Assembly (NCBI GenBank): GCA_002433075.1
Contig: DJHM01000048.1
Coordinates: 83,414-147,413, forward strand
From: Latescibacteria bacterium UBA6620
Lineage (GTDB): Bacteria > Latescibacterota > UBA2968
Length of the DNA stretch: 64,000 nt
Direction: 5' to 3'
In this document: positions 44,174 to 52,991 of the stretch, one piece after another
How positions within the stretch are numbered: the stretch's first letter is position 1
Layout of the letters: each line of letters opens with the position of its first letter
Notes under the pieces: generated by a model
Database searches by the model: none
What the model saw: only the letters and a program-made list of their open reading frames with translations
What the model was told of the DNA's origin: nothing
Translations under genes and position numbers: made by a program

Positions 44174-45139
44174 GTGCCCAAGATAGTGCTCATGCCTCCT
44201 CAAACCGATCGTAGCCGAAAATATCACAGGACCCTCAGCGATCGTCTCCCTAACTACGACATCGTCCTGGCAGAGACCGACGAAGACGCCCTTCGTGAGA
44301 TCGTCGATGCCGACGCCGCCTACGGTGTCGTTCCCCCCGAGGCGCTTGCCGTCGCCAAACAGCTTCGCTGGATCCAGAGTGCGCAAGCGGGCCCCAGTGC
44401 CGGCTACTACTATCCTGAGCTCATCGCCCACCAGGCTGTGGTCACGAATCCACGCGGTGTCTTCAACGACCACATCGCCCAGCACATTCTGATGTATGTC
44501 CTCGCCCTCGCCCGCGGTCTGCCGGCCTACATCGACGCGCAACGGGCAGGACAGTGGGACACGGATGCCCGCACCACACCCTACCTCGAGTTGTCCGAGG
44601 CCGTCGCCCTCATCGTCGGCGTCGGCGGCATCGGTCACGAAACCGCCCGGTTACTCAACGCTTTCGGGACTCGCGTGCTTGGAATCGACGCCCGTTGGGA
44701 ACAGGACACCCCCGACGTAGAGCGCCACGAGCCTTCCGAGCTCGATGTAGTTCTACCTATGGCCGACTTCGTCATCGTCGCGACGCCTCACACCCCCGAA
44801 ACGGAAGGGATGTGGAACAGCGCCCGCTTCGCCCTGATGAAACCCACCGCCTGCTTCATCAACATCGGCCGAGGCGCAACGACTCGGCTTCAGGATCTCG
44901 ACCAGGCCCTCGATGCGGGCCAGATCGCGGGCTGTGCCCTCGACGTCTACGAGACCGAACCCTTACCCGAGGGCCACCCTCTCTGGGCGAAACCCAACGT
45001 GATCCTCACCCCTCACATCGCCGTCAAGGATGCGGAGAGTGTCGAACACCGGCGCTTCGACCTGTTCGTCGACAACGCCAATCGCTTTGCCGCCGGTGAA
45101 GAACTGCGCAACATCGTCGACAAGGCTAACTGGTTCTGA
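44174..45139 (+). CDS. D-2-hydroxyacid dehydrogenase
   Basis: 321-aa NAD(P)-dependent reductase of 2-keto acids. Nucleotide loop IVGVGGIGHETARLL, active-site region NIGRGATTRLQDL (Arg), DVYETEPLPEGHPLW (Glu) and LTPHIAVK (His). GTG 44174-44176 is chosen because AAGGAAG lies six bases upstream and homology begins with KIVLMPP; the longer 343-aa frame lacks a ribosome site. Probably acts on hydroxypyruvate, glyoxylate or a sugar-derived keto acid. Confidence 0.92.
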   Translation: MPKIVLMPPQTDRSRKYHRTLSDRLPNYDIVLAETDEDALREIVDADAAYGVVPPEALAVAKQLRWIQSAQAGPSAGYYYPELIAHQAVVTNPRGVFNDHIAQHILMYVLALARGLPAYIDAQRAGQWDTDARTTPYLELSEAVALIVGVGGIGHETARLLNAFGTRVLGIDARWEQDTPDVERHEPSELDVVLPMADFVIVATPHTPETEGMWNSARFALMKPTACFINIGRGATTRLQDLDQALDAGQIAGCALDVYETEPLPEGHPLWAKPNVILTPHIAVKDAESVEHRRFDLFVDNANRFAAGEELRNIVDKANWF

Positions 45140-45144
45140 AAGCG

Positions 45145-45267
45145 AAGAGCATACTCCCAATTGACGATCCCACAATCTCCGGTTCGGGGAAGGGAACAAC
45201 ACTCTTCTACTTCCCTCATTCGGAAATCGACAATTCTTAATCGGAAATCCGCTTCTGGCTTTGCATT
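45145..45267. repeat. MITE-like element, copy 2
   Basis: Same order of blocks as copy 1: 'AGAGCATACTCCCAATTGACGATC', 'gggaagggaacaacactcttct', 'ctcattcggaaatcga', 'aattcttaatcggaaatccgcttctgg'. It fills the space between the convergent stops of the 2-hydroxyacid dehydrogenase and the isomerase remnant. Confidence 0.75.
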
Positions 45268-46076
45268 AAAAGTTTCTCTCCTCCATCCACGTCAGGTACC
45301 GCTTCGCACAGAAGTCCAGATTCCCCAGCTCTCCTCCGCCTCTCAACGGCGAACACATCTCGAAGGTCGCGATACCTTCAAATCCGCCTTCCTTCAGCCC
45401 CGAGAAGAACGCCTCGTAATCGATGAAGCCATCGCCGAACGGTACCACCCGAACCATCGATGGTTCTGCCGGCAGGTAGTTCACGAGGTGTTCCTGGTAG
45501 TGGAATCGAGGAAACTTCACATAGTCGGCGCTCGTCGTAATCGCGGTGTGCGGCGCCATTCGCTTCGCGATCTCGTGAAGCGCTTCCCCTCGCAGCGCGG
45601 GTGACCACGCGTTGAACCCCAGTTTGCAGTTCGGTCGATCGATATCGCTCAGCATTTCTTCCAGCGAGTCCGTATGGACGCCGATGTCGTGGTGGTTCTG
45701 AATCGCGATCGCCACTCCGTGGTCGGCCGAGCGGTCGCAGCATTCTTTCAGACTCGACACCACGTTCCCCCAGATGGTCGCCGGCGAAAGTCCGCCCTCT
45801 TCGTAGGCGGTAAAGACACGAACCACTTTCGACCCCAGGCCCTCCGCAATCTTCGCAAACCCTTCCACGTAGGCAATCTGCATCTCCAGAACAGGCACTT
45901 CGACCGGCCCCGAACCTGCGAAGTTCGTGTAGCCCGCGACCACGCCACACGACACCCCGGCGTCATCCAGTGTCCAAATCGAACGGTCCCTGCTCGATCA
46001 AATCGAGCAAGGACCTCGGTGTCTCCTCGCGGTCGGGATTGATCAACCGACGCGGTATCACTCGCGATTCGTCCAT
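45266..46076 (-). pseudogene. TIM-barrel sugar isomerase/epimerase, 5' part frameshifted or lost
   Basis: The main frame (45266-45955, 229 aa) contains GVVAGYTNFAGSG, EMQIAYVEGFAKIAEGLG, VVRVFTAYEEGG, GVAIAIQNHHDIGVHT and ATFEMCSPLRGGGE, clearly the AP-endonuclease-2 fold; the normal length is about 280. The first 50 residues are missing. Upstream, a different frame from ATG 46076 reads DLIEQGPFDLDT and breaks at about 45963, where LDDAGVSCGVVAG begins in the main frame. One indel near there would join them, but the far N-terminus does not look typical, so a deletion may also be present. Confidence 0.6.
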
Positions 46077-46119
46077 CTTTCACCCCTGGAATAGTAACCC
46101 CCACAGTGCCTGTCGCGGC

Positions 46120-46168
46120 CAGAGCCGTAACCCCGCGTGGGCGAAAGCGACTCCTACCCTATCATGCC
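46120..46168. repeat. REP-like repeat copy
   Basis: 'gagccgtaaccccgcgtgggcgaaagcgactcctaccc' belongs to the same 'gta-c---gcgaa-gcg-ctcctacc' family as at 2.0, 27.5 and 34.6-35.1 kb. No gene in 46105-46214. Confidence 0.5.
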
Positions 46169-46214
46169 AGTCCATGATCGCCGCCGCAGGCACCGGCCAA
46201 CCACAATGCTACCT

Positions 46215-47243
46215 CTATTGTACAATGTGCACTTTCACACTTCCGCTTTTCTTGTCCGCTGAAACGCGAAAAGCTTCAACAATCTCGTCGAGACCGTAGC
46301 GGTGCGTCACGATCTTCGTCGGGTCGACTCTGCCCGACGCGATCATCTCGATCGCCGCATCAAAATCCTTTTCGCGGCCGCTGTACCCGTAACAATTCGA
46401 ACCTGTCACCACGACTTCGGACCAAACGATTTTTCTCAGATCGACTTCAAGTGGCTCGAAGTAGCCTGCCACCAAAACGACGGTCCCACGTTTTCTCGCA
46501 CAGGCGACAGCCGCATCGAAGTTGCTGGCGCCTCCCACAGTTTCGATCACACAATCGGCGCCGAGATCGTCCGTCCATTCCTTGACCACTTCCGTCACAT
46601 CCTCTTCGTTCACATCCACGATGCGGTCCGCTCCATAGGCTTTCGCCACCTCGGTCTGCTGGGGATACTTTACCGTAATCAGCGTCTCCCGAACACCCGC
46701 AGCCTTCGCAGCGGCCAGCGTCAACAGCCCGATCGTCCCACCCCCAAGGACCACAGCCCGATCCCGAGACGTCGTACCCGCCTGCATCACGGCTCGGTGA
46801 CACACCGCCAGCGGCTCAACCAGCGCGCCTTGCTCGAACGTGAAATCGTCAGGCAGCTTGAAAAGGGAGGACGCGTGCATTGCCGTGTACTCGGCGAACC
46901 CCCCGTGTCCCTCTCCGCTGAAGCCACCCTTGCCAAGACAATGGTTGTAGTGCCCCTGATCGCACAGCGCGCACGTTCCGTCGTGCGAGAAGCACTCCAT
47001 CGTCACCTTGTCGCCCACCTTGAACCCATCGACGCCTTCACCGATCTCGACCACCGTTCCGCATACTTCGTGACCGTGCGCCCGTTTCTCCGAGCGGCTC
47101 CAATGTCCAAAGTAGGCGTGGAGGTCGCTCCCGCAGATGCCAGAGCTTTTCGTATTCACGATCACATAAGCCGGCTCCGCCTTCATCGGATCGACATCGC
47201 GCAACTCGATCTGCTCGTCACCGGTGTAGATGGCCGCTTTCAT
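46215..47243 (-). CDS. Zinc-dependent sorbitol/L-threonine dehydrogenase-like enzyme
   Basis: 342-aa MDR-family oxidoreductase. Catalytic zinc in SSGICGSDLHAYFG and AHGHEVCGTVVEIGEG; structural cysteines in HDGTCALCDQGHYNHC (partial set); nucleotide loop VVLGGGTIGLLTLAAAKAAG. ATG 47243 with GAGGAGG at ideal distance. Likely oxidises a polyol or a sugar alcohol. Downstream of the SDR gene and separated from it by a MITE-like element. Confidence 0.92.
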   Translation of the reverse strand: MKAAIYTGDEQIELRDVDPMKAEPAYVIVNTKSSGICGSDLHAYFGHWSRSEKRAHGHEVCGTVVEIGEGVDGFKVGDKVTMECFSHDGTCALCDQGHYNHCLGKGGFSGEGHGGFAEYTAMHASSLFKLPDDFTFEQGALVEPLAVCHRAVMQAGTTSRDRAVVLGGGTIGLLTLAAAKAAGVRETLITVKYPQQTEVAKAYGADRIVDVNEEDVTEVVKEWTDDLGADCVIETVGGASNFDAAVACARKRGTVVLVAGYFEPLEVDLRKIVWSEVVVTGSNCYGYSGREKDFDAAIEMIASGRVDPTKIVTHRYGLDEIVEAFRVSADKKSGSVKVHIVQ

Positions 47244-47273
47244 TTTATTACCTCCTCACCCAGATTCTGAGAT

Positions 47274-47370
47274 AGAAGCGAATTTCCGATCAAGAATCTC
47301 CGAATGGAGGATGGGTTGTCCTTCCCCACTCGGAAATCACCCATTCTTGATCGGAAATCCGCTCTTCATT
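47274..47370. repeat. MITE-like element, copy 3, with clear terminal inverted repeats
   Basis: The two ends form a perfect 16-bp inverted repeat (ATTTCCGATCAAGAAT / ATTCTTGATCGGAAAT) extended by AGAAGCG / CGCT with mismatches; a second nested pair (TCCGAATGG / CCACTCGGA) lies inside. About 95 bp. It overlaps the last bases of the SDR gene, so the SDR C-terminus (SERFNE) is partly encoded by the element edge. Confidence 0.78.
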
Positions 47371-48067
47371 CGTTAAAGCGCTCGCTAAAGGGCCGTACCT
47401 CCAGCTCGAACGTCCAGGCCGACGGTTTCTGCTGAATCAGGTCCCAATAGACATCCGCGATCTCAGCCGGCTCGAGCAGGGGATCGCCTTCATTCTCTTC
47501 CCGATTGTCGTCCGCTGCGATCACTCCGTCGATCAAGATGTGTGCGACGTGGATGCCCTGGGGCCACAACTCGCGGGCCATCGCATCCGCCAGACCTCGC
47601 ACCGCGAACTTCGCGCTGCTGAAGTCAATTGCGCCTTCACGTCCCCGAATCGAGGACGTCGCACCCGTGAAGAGAATCGCGCCACCCCGCTCGTCCATCA
47701 GCATGTCCGTTGCCGCAACCCTCGAGCAATGCAGAGCCCCGAGCGCCGATACCTTCCACGCACGTTCGAATTCGTCCGGACGGATCTCCATCAGCCCCTT
47801 CCACGACGCTCCGCTCGCGTGATTGACCAGAATATCGACCGGTCCGAATCGATCCCGGATCTGCGTAATCGCGCTCGCCACGCGTCCGGCATCGGTGATG
47901 TCGCACGGCAGACCCATCACGACCTCACCCAACTCGGCCTCGAGCTCTCGCATCGTCTCCATCGACCGCGCCAGCATCCCCACCTGACATCCTTCCGCCA
48001 CGAATTTCCTCACCAGTGCCGCACCCAGACCCGGCCCGACGCCTGCCACCACTGCTGTCTTCGCCAT
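47366..48067 (-). CDS. Short-chain dehydrogenase/reductase with Phe at the catalytic Tyr
   Basis: 233 aa. Cofactor loop VVAGVGPGLGAALVRKF, LARSMETM, the NHASGA motif and FTGATSSIRGREG (Ser) are present. Where the SDR catalytic YxxxK is expected, the sequence is DFSSAKFAVRGLADAMAREL, so Tyr is Phe. Many members of this 'AREL-PQGIHVAHILIDG' subgroup show the same change, so it may be a group trait. ATG 48067, two bases after the TAA of an upstream remnant. Confidence 0.88.
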   Translation of the reverse strand: MAKTAVVAGVGPGLGAALVRKFVAEGCQVGMLARSMETMRELEAELGEVVMGLPCDITDAGRVASAITQIRDRFGPVDILVNHASGASWKGLMEIRPDEFERAWKVSALGALHCSRVAATDMLMDERGGAILFTGATSSIRGREGAIDFSSAKFAVRGLADAMARELWPQGIHVAHILIDGVIAADDNREENEGDPLLEPAEIADVYWDLIQQKPSAWTFELEVRPFSERFNE

Positions 48068-48069
48068 AT

Positions 48070-48216
48070 TTAGCCTTCCCGAACACGGACCTTTACGCCG
48101 AACCCACCTCGGGGCCAGGGCGTGGAAACTTCGAACACTCGCGAGCGGCCAAGATAGCCCACGCCTGCACCCCCCACCAGACTGAATTCGGGAGGGACTT
48201 GATGGCTAGTGTCCAC
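48070..48216 (-). pseudogene. Possible 3' remnant of an unknown gene upstream of the SDR
   Basis: The minus frame HQVPPEFSLVGGAGVGYLG ... EVSTPWPRGGFGVKVRVREG ends in TAA two bases before the SDR ATG, as a real operon neighbour would, and has high GC at third positions. No start, no recognised family. Low confidence; could be chance. Confidence 0.35.
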
Positions 48217-48275
48217 TAACATAACTTTCTCCAACCAGAGCCGGCAAACCGATACCAAATGCAGAAGGCTATGCG

Positions 48276-49106
48276 ATGAGACGCTCCCTACTGCTGATCC
48301 TGCTGACCCTCGGCCTCGCCACTCACGCGACAGCCCGGTCATCACGAACAGAAGTTCTCCCAAGGTACACCCGAATACGGCTCCCTCGGCACCCTCACCT
48401 TCGGACCTAACAACGTCCTGTTAATCGGAGACTCTCAGATCGGTCAGATTCTGGCCATCCGTGTCGACGATGCCCCCGCGCCCGTCGGAGAAATCGAGGT
48501 AGAGGACATCGACGCACGCTTCGTGGAGATCGAGCCCCCGCTCTGGGATTCAGACGCCCGACGTCTCACCCTCCTCTTCGAGCCCGGTCGGATCAAGCGC
48601 GTACTGCGCCAACACGTCGATCTCGGATTGCCGCTCGTGGATCAGGCTGGCTATCGGCTTGTCATCCACAGCAAGATGTCCGATGCCGAAGGCCAGCCCC
48701 TTGGCCTGGCTCACGAAAAACAGTTTCGGGTCACGAGCCCCGACCGACAGTCACCCGATTCGGGAGCATGGAAACTCGCGGCCCCCGGCGCACGAAGCCG
48801 ACAAGGGCTATCTCTACGGCTGAGTGAGCCTCTCGATTACGCGCTCTTGCATACGATGATCGATGTCTATCGGAACGGAGAAAGAATCGACGGCGATGTC
48901 GCGGTCGGGAAAGACGAAGCCGAATGGACATTCACGCCCCACGAGCCTGGCGAGCCGGGAAGCACGAACTGCGGATCGGTGTTTTGCTGGAGGATCTTGC
49001 AGGAAACCGGATCGATCGCCTATTCGACGTCGACGTGATGGTTATGGATGGGCAACCCATGAAGAATCGCGGCGAGTGGGTCCCCCTTCCCTTCACAATA
49101 CGATAG
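48276..49106 (+). pseudogene. Chimeric secreted protein pseudogene with two frameshifts
   Basis: Begins with a signal peptide (MRRSLLLILLTLGLATHATA) and is thrown out of frame near 48350; the continuing frame reads SQGTPEYGSLGTLTFGPNN and VLLIGDSQIGQILAIRV, the N-terminal part of one protein type. From about 48500 it becomes a different protein: EPPLWDSDARRLTLLFEPGR ... DSGAWKLAAPGARSRQ ... EPLDYALLHTMIDVYRNG, resembling C-terminal parts of unrelated extracytoplasmic proteins. Near 48955 a missing T (CCTTGG to CCTGG) shifts the frame again; AGKHELRIGVLLEDLAGN then follows to TAG at 49104. A deletion fused two genes, and indels followed. Confidence 0.7.
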
Positions 49107-49137
49107 CGCCCAGCCGTTCAATCTTCGATGATCTATG

Positions 49138-50319
49138 TTACAGGGCCGGCCGACTGCTGTCTCCATACCCCGTGAGCTCGACGTATCCCTGCCCGAGACC
49201 CTGACCTGCCGTATCCGTCACCCGGACCGCACCTTCCCAGTAGCGCATCGTCGGAACGATCGACGAACGATTCTCCTGATCGGCCAGTTCCGGTTCGATG
49301 TCACAAACGATGTCGGCAGTCGGAAGCAACAGTCTCCATCCTGATGGGTATGTGATTCCGTCAGGGCTCGTCCACGTCCCTGACGCCGACAGGTCAAACT
49401 CATCTCGTGTCAGATAGCGAGTCTCTCCAGAGGCATCGACCAGCGTGCCGCTCGCATAGTCGATTTGTTCGTTCTTGTCACGCAGCAGGTAGAGCATCAC
49501 CTCGCGTCCGTCGTCGAGCTGTAGACTGAACCAGTCCCATCCAACCTGTTGCTCTCCGAGCTGGTTGGACCCGAACTCCTTGTCCATCCAGCTGTTCCCT
49601 GTCACCGGGAACGTTCTGCCGTCGACCTTCAGGGTTCCTTCCGTCGCCATTCGAGTGAAGCTGTAGTACTGACTCGCCGACGTCGTTCCGTGGCTTTTTC
49701 TGCTGAACCCGTCCGGCCCCTGGAAGACCATCGGTTTGATCGGTCTCGTCGTCAGCGCGAATTCGAATCCACGTCCGTCGTCCTTCATCTCGAAGTCGAA
49801 TCCTGTGCCGTTCCAGGTCAATCGCCAGTCTCCCTCCGTCCCCGCCGGTGGCCGACACCAGGCAATCAGCGAATCCGGATACGTCCCGAAGCCCCCCAGA
49901 AGGGCGCTGGCCCGATAGACGACTTCACTGAATCGATGACGTCCCCCGTTCTTACCTTCCCCAGTTGTTGCGGCGGTCCTACCGGTCGGATCCGGAAGGA
50001 GCGACAACGCAACGTGCCCCATCACCAGATCCTTCGCCGTCCACGATGAGGCGATCTCCGGCCTGTCTCCAACCAGACCCACCCGAAAAATTGTGAACTG
50101 GTATCCGAACCGCTCCCCCGTCTCCGCCTCCAGATGACCCGTAAAGTACCACCACTCCGTCTTGTAACCGTCCCTCGCCCAGTGATCTTCTGGAAAGGAC
50201 CACGCATAGTCCTCCCGCGCCGTCCGCCACTCCGTCTCGCCGCCAAGTGGAAGCGCAACCAGCAGGAGCAGAATACATACGGGCAATTTTCGATTCTCGA
50301 TTCTAAATTCTCGATTCAA
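49138..50319 (-). CDS. Lipocalin-like AttH/CrtC-family protein of an ABC export operon
   Basis: 393 aa from TTG 50317-50319, overlapping the permease stop (TTGA), with AGGGAAAACC upstream. A hydrophobic leader (VCILLLLVALPLGGE) precedes the mature EDYAWSFPEDHWARDGYKTE; conserved WWYFTGHLEAETGERFGYQF, GTTSASQYYSFTRM, NSWMDKEFGSNQL and WDWFSLQLDDGREVMLY are typical of AttH/carotenoid hydratase-like proteins that often accompany LolD/LolE-type ABC transporters. The leader itself contains repeat-derived codons (NREFRIENRK). Probably binds or hydrates a hydrophobic molecule in the periplasm. Confidence 0.9.
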   Translation of the reverse strand: MNREFRIENRKLPVCILLLLVALPLGGETEWRTAREDYAWSFPEDHWARDGYKTEWWYFTGHLEAETGERFGYQFTIFRVGLVGDRPEIASSWTAKDLVMGHVALSLLPDPTGRTAATTGEGKNGGRHRFSEVVYRASALLGGFGTYPDSLIAWCRPPAGTEGDWRLTWNGTGFDFEMKDDGRGFEFALTTRPIKPMVFQGPDGFSRKSHGTTSASQYYSFTRMATEGTLKVDGRTFPVTGNSWMDKEFGSNQLGEQQVGWDWFSLQLDDGREVMLYLLRDKNEQIDYASGTLVDASGETRYLTRDEFDLSASGTWTSPDGITYPSGWRLLLPTADIVCDIEPELADQENRSSIVPTMRYWEGAVRVTDTAGQGLGQGYVELTGYGDSSRPAL

Positions 50320-52919
50320 AGGTTTTCCCTGGAAAGCTCCGTCGCCGGCGTCCGACTGGCGCGTAGTGCCGGATACAGACTCGCCAGCGTGGCCGCACCC
50401 AGGATCGTCGCACACTGCTGCGCGATCGCACCCCAGGCGACCGAGGGCTGGATCGTCCACCCAAAGTAGGCGCGATTGATCACGAAAATCAGCAGGGCTG
50501 CCAGAAGGATTCCTCCGAATAGCCCGAGCAACAGACCCAGCGCTCCCATTCCCAATCCTTTCCCCACATAAATGCGAAACAGCTGCTGTCTCGTCGCCCC
50601 GATCGATCGGTAGAGGGCGAGTTCGGAAACCTGCTCGCGCGCCAGAACGATCAGCATCAGGGCAATGCCACAGACCGCGATGACCAGACTCATCCCCTTC
50701 AGCAGTTGCGTGACTGCAAACGTTTGATCGAAGATTCGGAATACCTGTTCGCGAAGACGGCGATTGCTCCGGATCTGAAGCGGTGCGTCCGGCAGGGACG
50801 CTTTCAGATCGTCGACCACCCTTTCGGGATCCTGTCCGACTTGCAGATACAGTGCCACACTGTTGATGCCTCCCGGCCCGAACGCCTCGACCATCGTCCG
50901 GAGGTCCATCGCCGCAGCCCCACCTTCCGTGCTGTAGTCGTAGTAGACGGCAGCAACGGGAAAGGGCCGCGGACCCCCGGGGGTGTGAATCGTCAGATCG
51001 TCACCCACCCACACATCCAGTTTTCGTGCGAGCGTTTCGCCAACGAAAATCGCGCCCTCTTCCGTTGAGCGGCGATAGGCCTCATCACGATCGCCCTGAA
51101 GCAGCGGGAATCGCACGTCGCCATTCGACAGACCCATCTCTACTCCGGCAAGCCCGATTCTGTGGTTGACCCACTCGTCCTCATTCGACCGCATCGATGA
51201 GTATCCGATAAATCCACGCAGACGATCAACAGCCACGACCGAAGCGTGGCGAGTCAGAACCTCGATCGTCTCAGCATCCATTGTGCCCTCGCTCCCCTTT
51301 CCTCGCCAGGAGGTGGGGGCGACGTAGATGTCCGCCTGAACCGACGTCCCGATCCAGACCTCCAGCGTGGTCCGAAAACTCCCGATCATCAACGTAATGC
51401 CGATCAGCATGCTCACCGCGATCGCCAGGGAAGCAACCGCAAAGGCGGTTGTCTGGAGCCGCACCCCCAGCCCTCGCAGGCTGTAGCCCAGACTGAATCT
51501 CCGCACACGGATCCTGCTGCAGGTCGCCTGTACGGTCAGAGGCGTCATCAACGGCAGACCCAGGAGCAGACCCACACCCATCGCGAAGCCCGCGTGTTTC
51601 CATGTGTGGCCAAAGCTCAAATACCAGACCAGCGTAATCGTCAGGATTGCCGCTCCACACCCAAACAGCTTGGGTGCCAGGGAACCGATCTTCTCGTGCA
51701 GCGTGAAGGCAGCGAGAAGGGATCGGGTATCTCTTCGACTAATGTCCAGAGCTGGAAGGATGGCTCCGGCCGTCGCCCCCCCGATTCCGATCACGATCCC
51801 CATGGCGTAGAGCCACCAGGGCAGTTCCAAGCTGGAGATCTCCTCTAGCAGATAGAGATTCGACAATGTCGCGCTCACTTTCTCCACATTCGCCTCTGCA
51901 ACCCAGTACCCCATCGGAATCCCGAGTGCAACACCTAACGCCCCCAGGAGCGCGACTTCCCCGACGATGATGGCAAACACCTGACGCGGGGTGCATCCGA
52001 TCGATCGGAGCAGCCCAAATTCTTCCCGTCTCCTGATCAGCGAGGCCTGGGTGCTGCTGTAGACGAGGAAGAGCCCGACGAAAAGGCTGATCAGGCTGAG
52101 CGCCGTCAGGTTCAGCCGAAACGCCGACAGAAGACCTTCGGCCTGTTCACCTCTCTGAGCCGGGGTCACCACCCGCACTGACTTCCCCAGCCGCGATTGC
52201 AGTTCCGCCTGGACAGCCGCCTCGTCCACCTCCTCTTCCAGCACGATATCGATCTGGTGAATCTGGCCCGGTTCCCCGAAGAGTGCCTGAGCCTGTGAAA
52301 TGTCCATCGCAACCAGCTTGGGGCTCGCCAGAGGACTCAGCGCCTGAAAGTCGATCAGCGCCCCTACCTTCAGCTTCGTTGTCCGTGACCCCAGCGAAAC
52401 ATCGAACGTGTCTCCCTCGGACCATCCCGCTTGATCCGCCATCGCCGGCGACACCGCACACCACCCTTCCTCCCAAAGCCAGGAATGACCGATCCTGTCC
52501 GGACCGCTTGAAACCGGCTCCTCATTTCTTTCGCCCGCCCACGGCAAGTTCAGGGGCGCATAGAAGTCTACGCCCACGATGTTCAGGAATACCCGACGCT
52601 CCAGACTCTGAACCAGTTCACCTCGATTGAGCATCACTTCCACGCGAAGCAGCGGCCACGCCGCGGCCACCCCCTCGGTCGCCAGAACTTCCGGATATAA
52701 CGTTTCCGAGATTGTCGGCGTCAGACCCAGGACGGACAGATCCGCCTCACCGCTGACCGCCGTCACGCTCCCCTCGAATGCCGCCAGTGCGTTCCGGTTG
52801 ATGATCTGGATGGAGAGTACCGAGGCCACCCCGAGCGCCACACCGAACACCGTCAGGACATACAGACTCCGTCCCGCACGAAAGTGGGCGCCCAGCGCCT
52901 TTTGGAAGTATCTGATCAT
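50316..52919 (-). CDS. ABC transporter permease (FtsX-like, two-module)
   Basis: 867 aa. N-terminal helix (LYVLTVFGVALGVASVLSI), a periplasmic domain, three helices around LISLFVGLFLVYSSTQASLI, a second half repeating the layout (TTAFAVASLAIAVSMLIGIT ... LLKGMSLVIAVCGIALMLIVL). Cytoplasmic loops RRREEFGLLRSIGCTPRQVF and SELALYRSIGATRQQLFRIY are typical of the coupling segments of the MacB/LolE class. Works with the ATPase at 52992. It and the AttH-like protein form a conserved cluster with LolD-type ATPases; lipoprotein or lipid handling is a plausible role. Confidence 0.92.
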   Translation of the reverse strand: MIRYFQKALGAHFRAGRSLYVLTVFGVALGVASVLSIQIINRNALAAFEGSVTAVSGEADLSVLGLTPTISETLYPEVLATEGVAAAWPLLRVEVMLNRGELVQSLERRVFLNIVGVDFYAPLNLPWAGERNEEPVSSGPDRIGHSWLWEEGWCAVSPAMADQAGWSEGDTFDVSLGSRTTKLKVGALIDFQALSPLASPKLVAMDISQAQALFGEPGQIHQIDIVLEEEVDEAAVQAELQSRLGKSVRVVTPAQRGEQAEGLLSAFRLNLTALSLISLFVGLFLVYSSTQASLIRRREEFGLLRSIGCTPRQVFAIIVGEVALLGALGVALGIPMGYWVAEANVEKVSATLSNLYLLEEISSLELPWWLYAMGIVIGIGGATAGAILPALDISRRDTRSLLAAFTLHEKIGSLAPKLFGCGAAILTITLVWYLSFGHTWKHAGFAMGVGLLLGLPLMTPLTVQATCSRIRVRRFSLGYSLRGLGVRLQTTAFAVASLAIAVSMLIGITLMIGSFRTTLEVWIGTSVQADIYVAPTSWRGKGSEGTMDAETIEVLTRHASVVAVDRLRGFIGYSSMRSNEDEWVNHRIGLAGVEMGLSNGDVRFPLLQGDRDEAYRRSTEEGAIFVGETLARKLDVWVGDDLTIHTPGGPRPFPVAAVYYDYSTEGGAAAMDLRTMVEAFGPGGINSVALYLQVGQDPERVVDDLKASLPDAPLQIRSNRRLREQVFRIFDQTFAVTQLLKGMSLVIAVCGIALMLIVLAREQVSELALYRSIGATRQQLFRIYVGKGLGMGALGLLLGLFGGILLAALLIFVINRAYFGWTIQPSVAWGAIAQQCATILGAATLASLYPALRASRTPATELSRENL

Positions 52920-52991
52920 CGTCCACCGCGACGCGGTCGGAGGGCCTTCTCCCTGGGCGACCTCACGTCGTTCATTCGAAAGATTCCGGTT

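Noticed and set aside
7750..49106. All frameshifts dismissed as sequencing errors
   Set aside because: Some indels do lie in homopolymers and may be errors, but the large in-frame deletions (receiver, redoxin, FMN reductase) and base-substitution stops are not typical sequencing errors. So I report decay and ask for read support.
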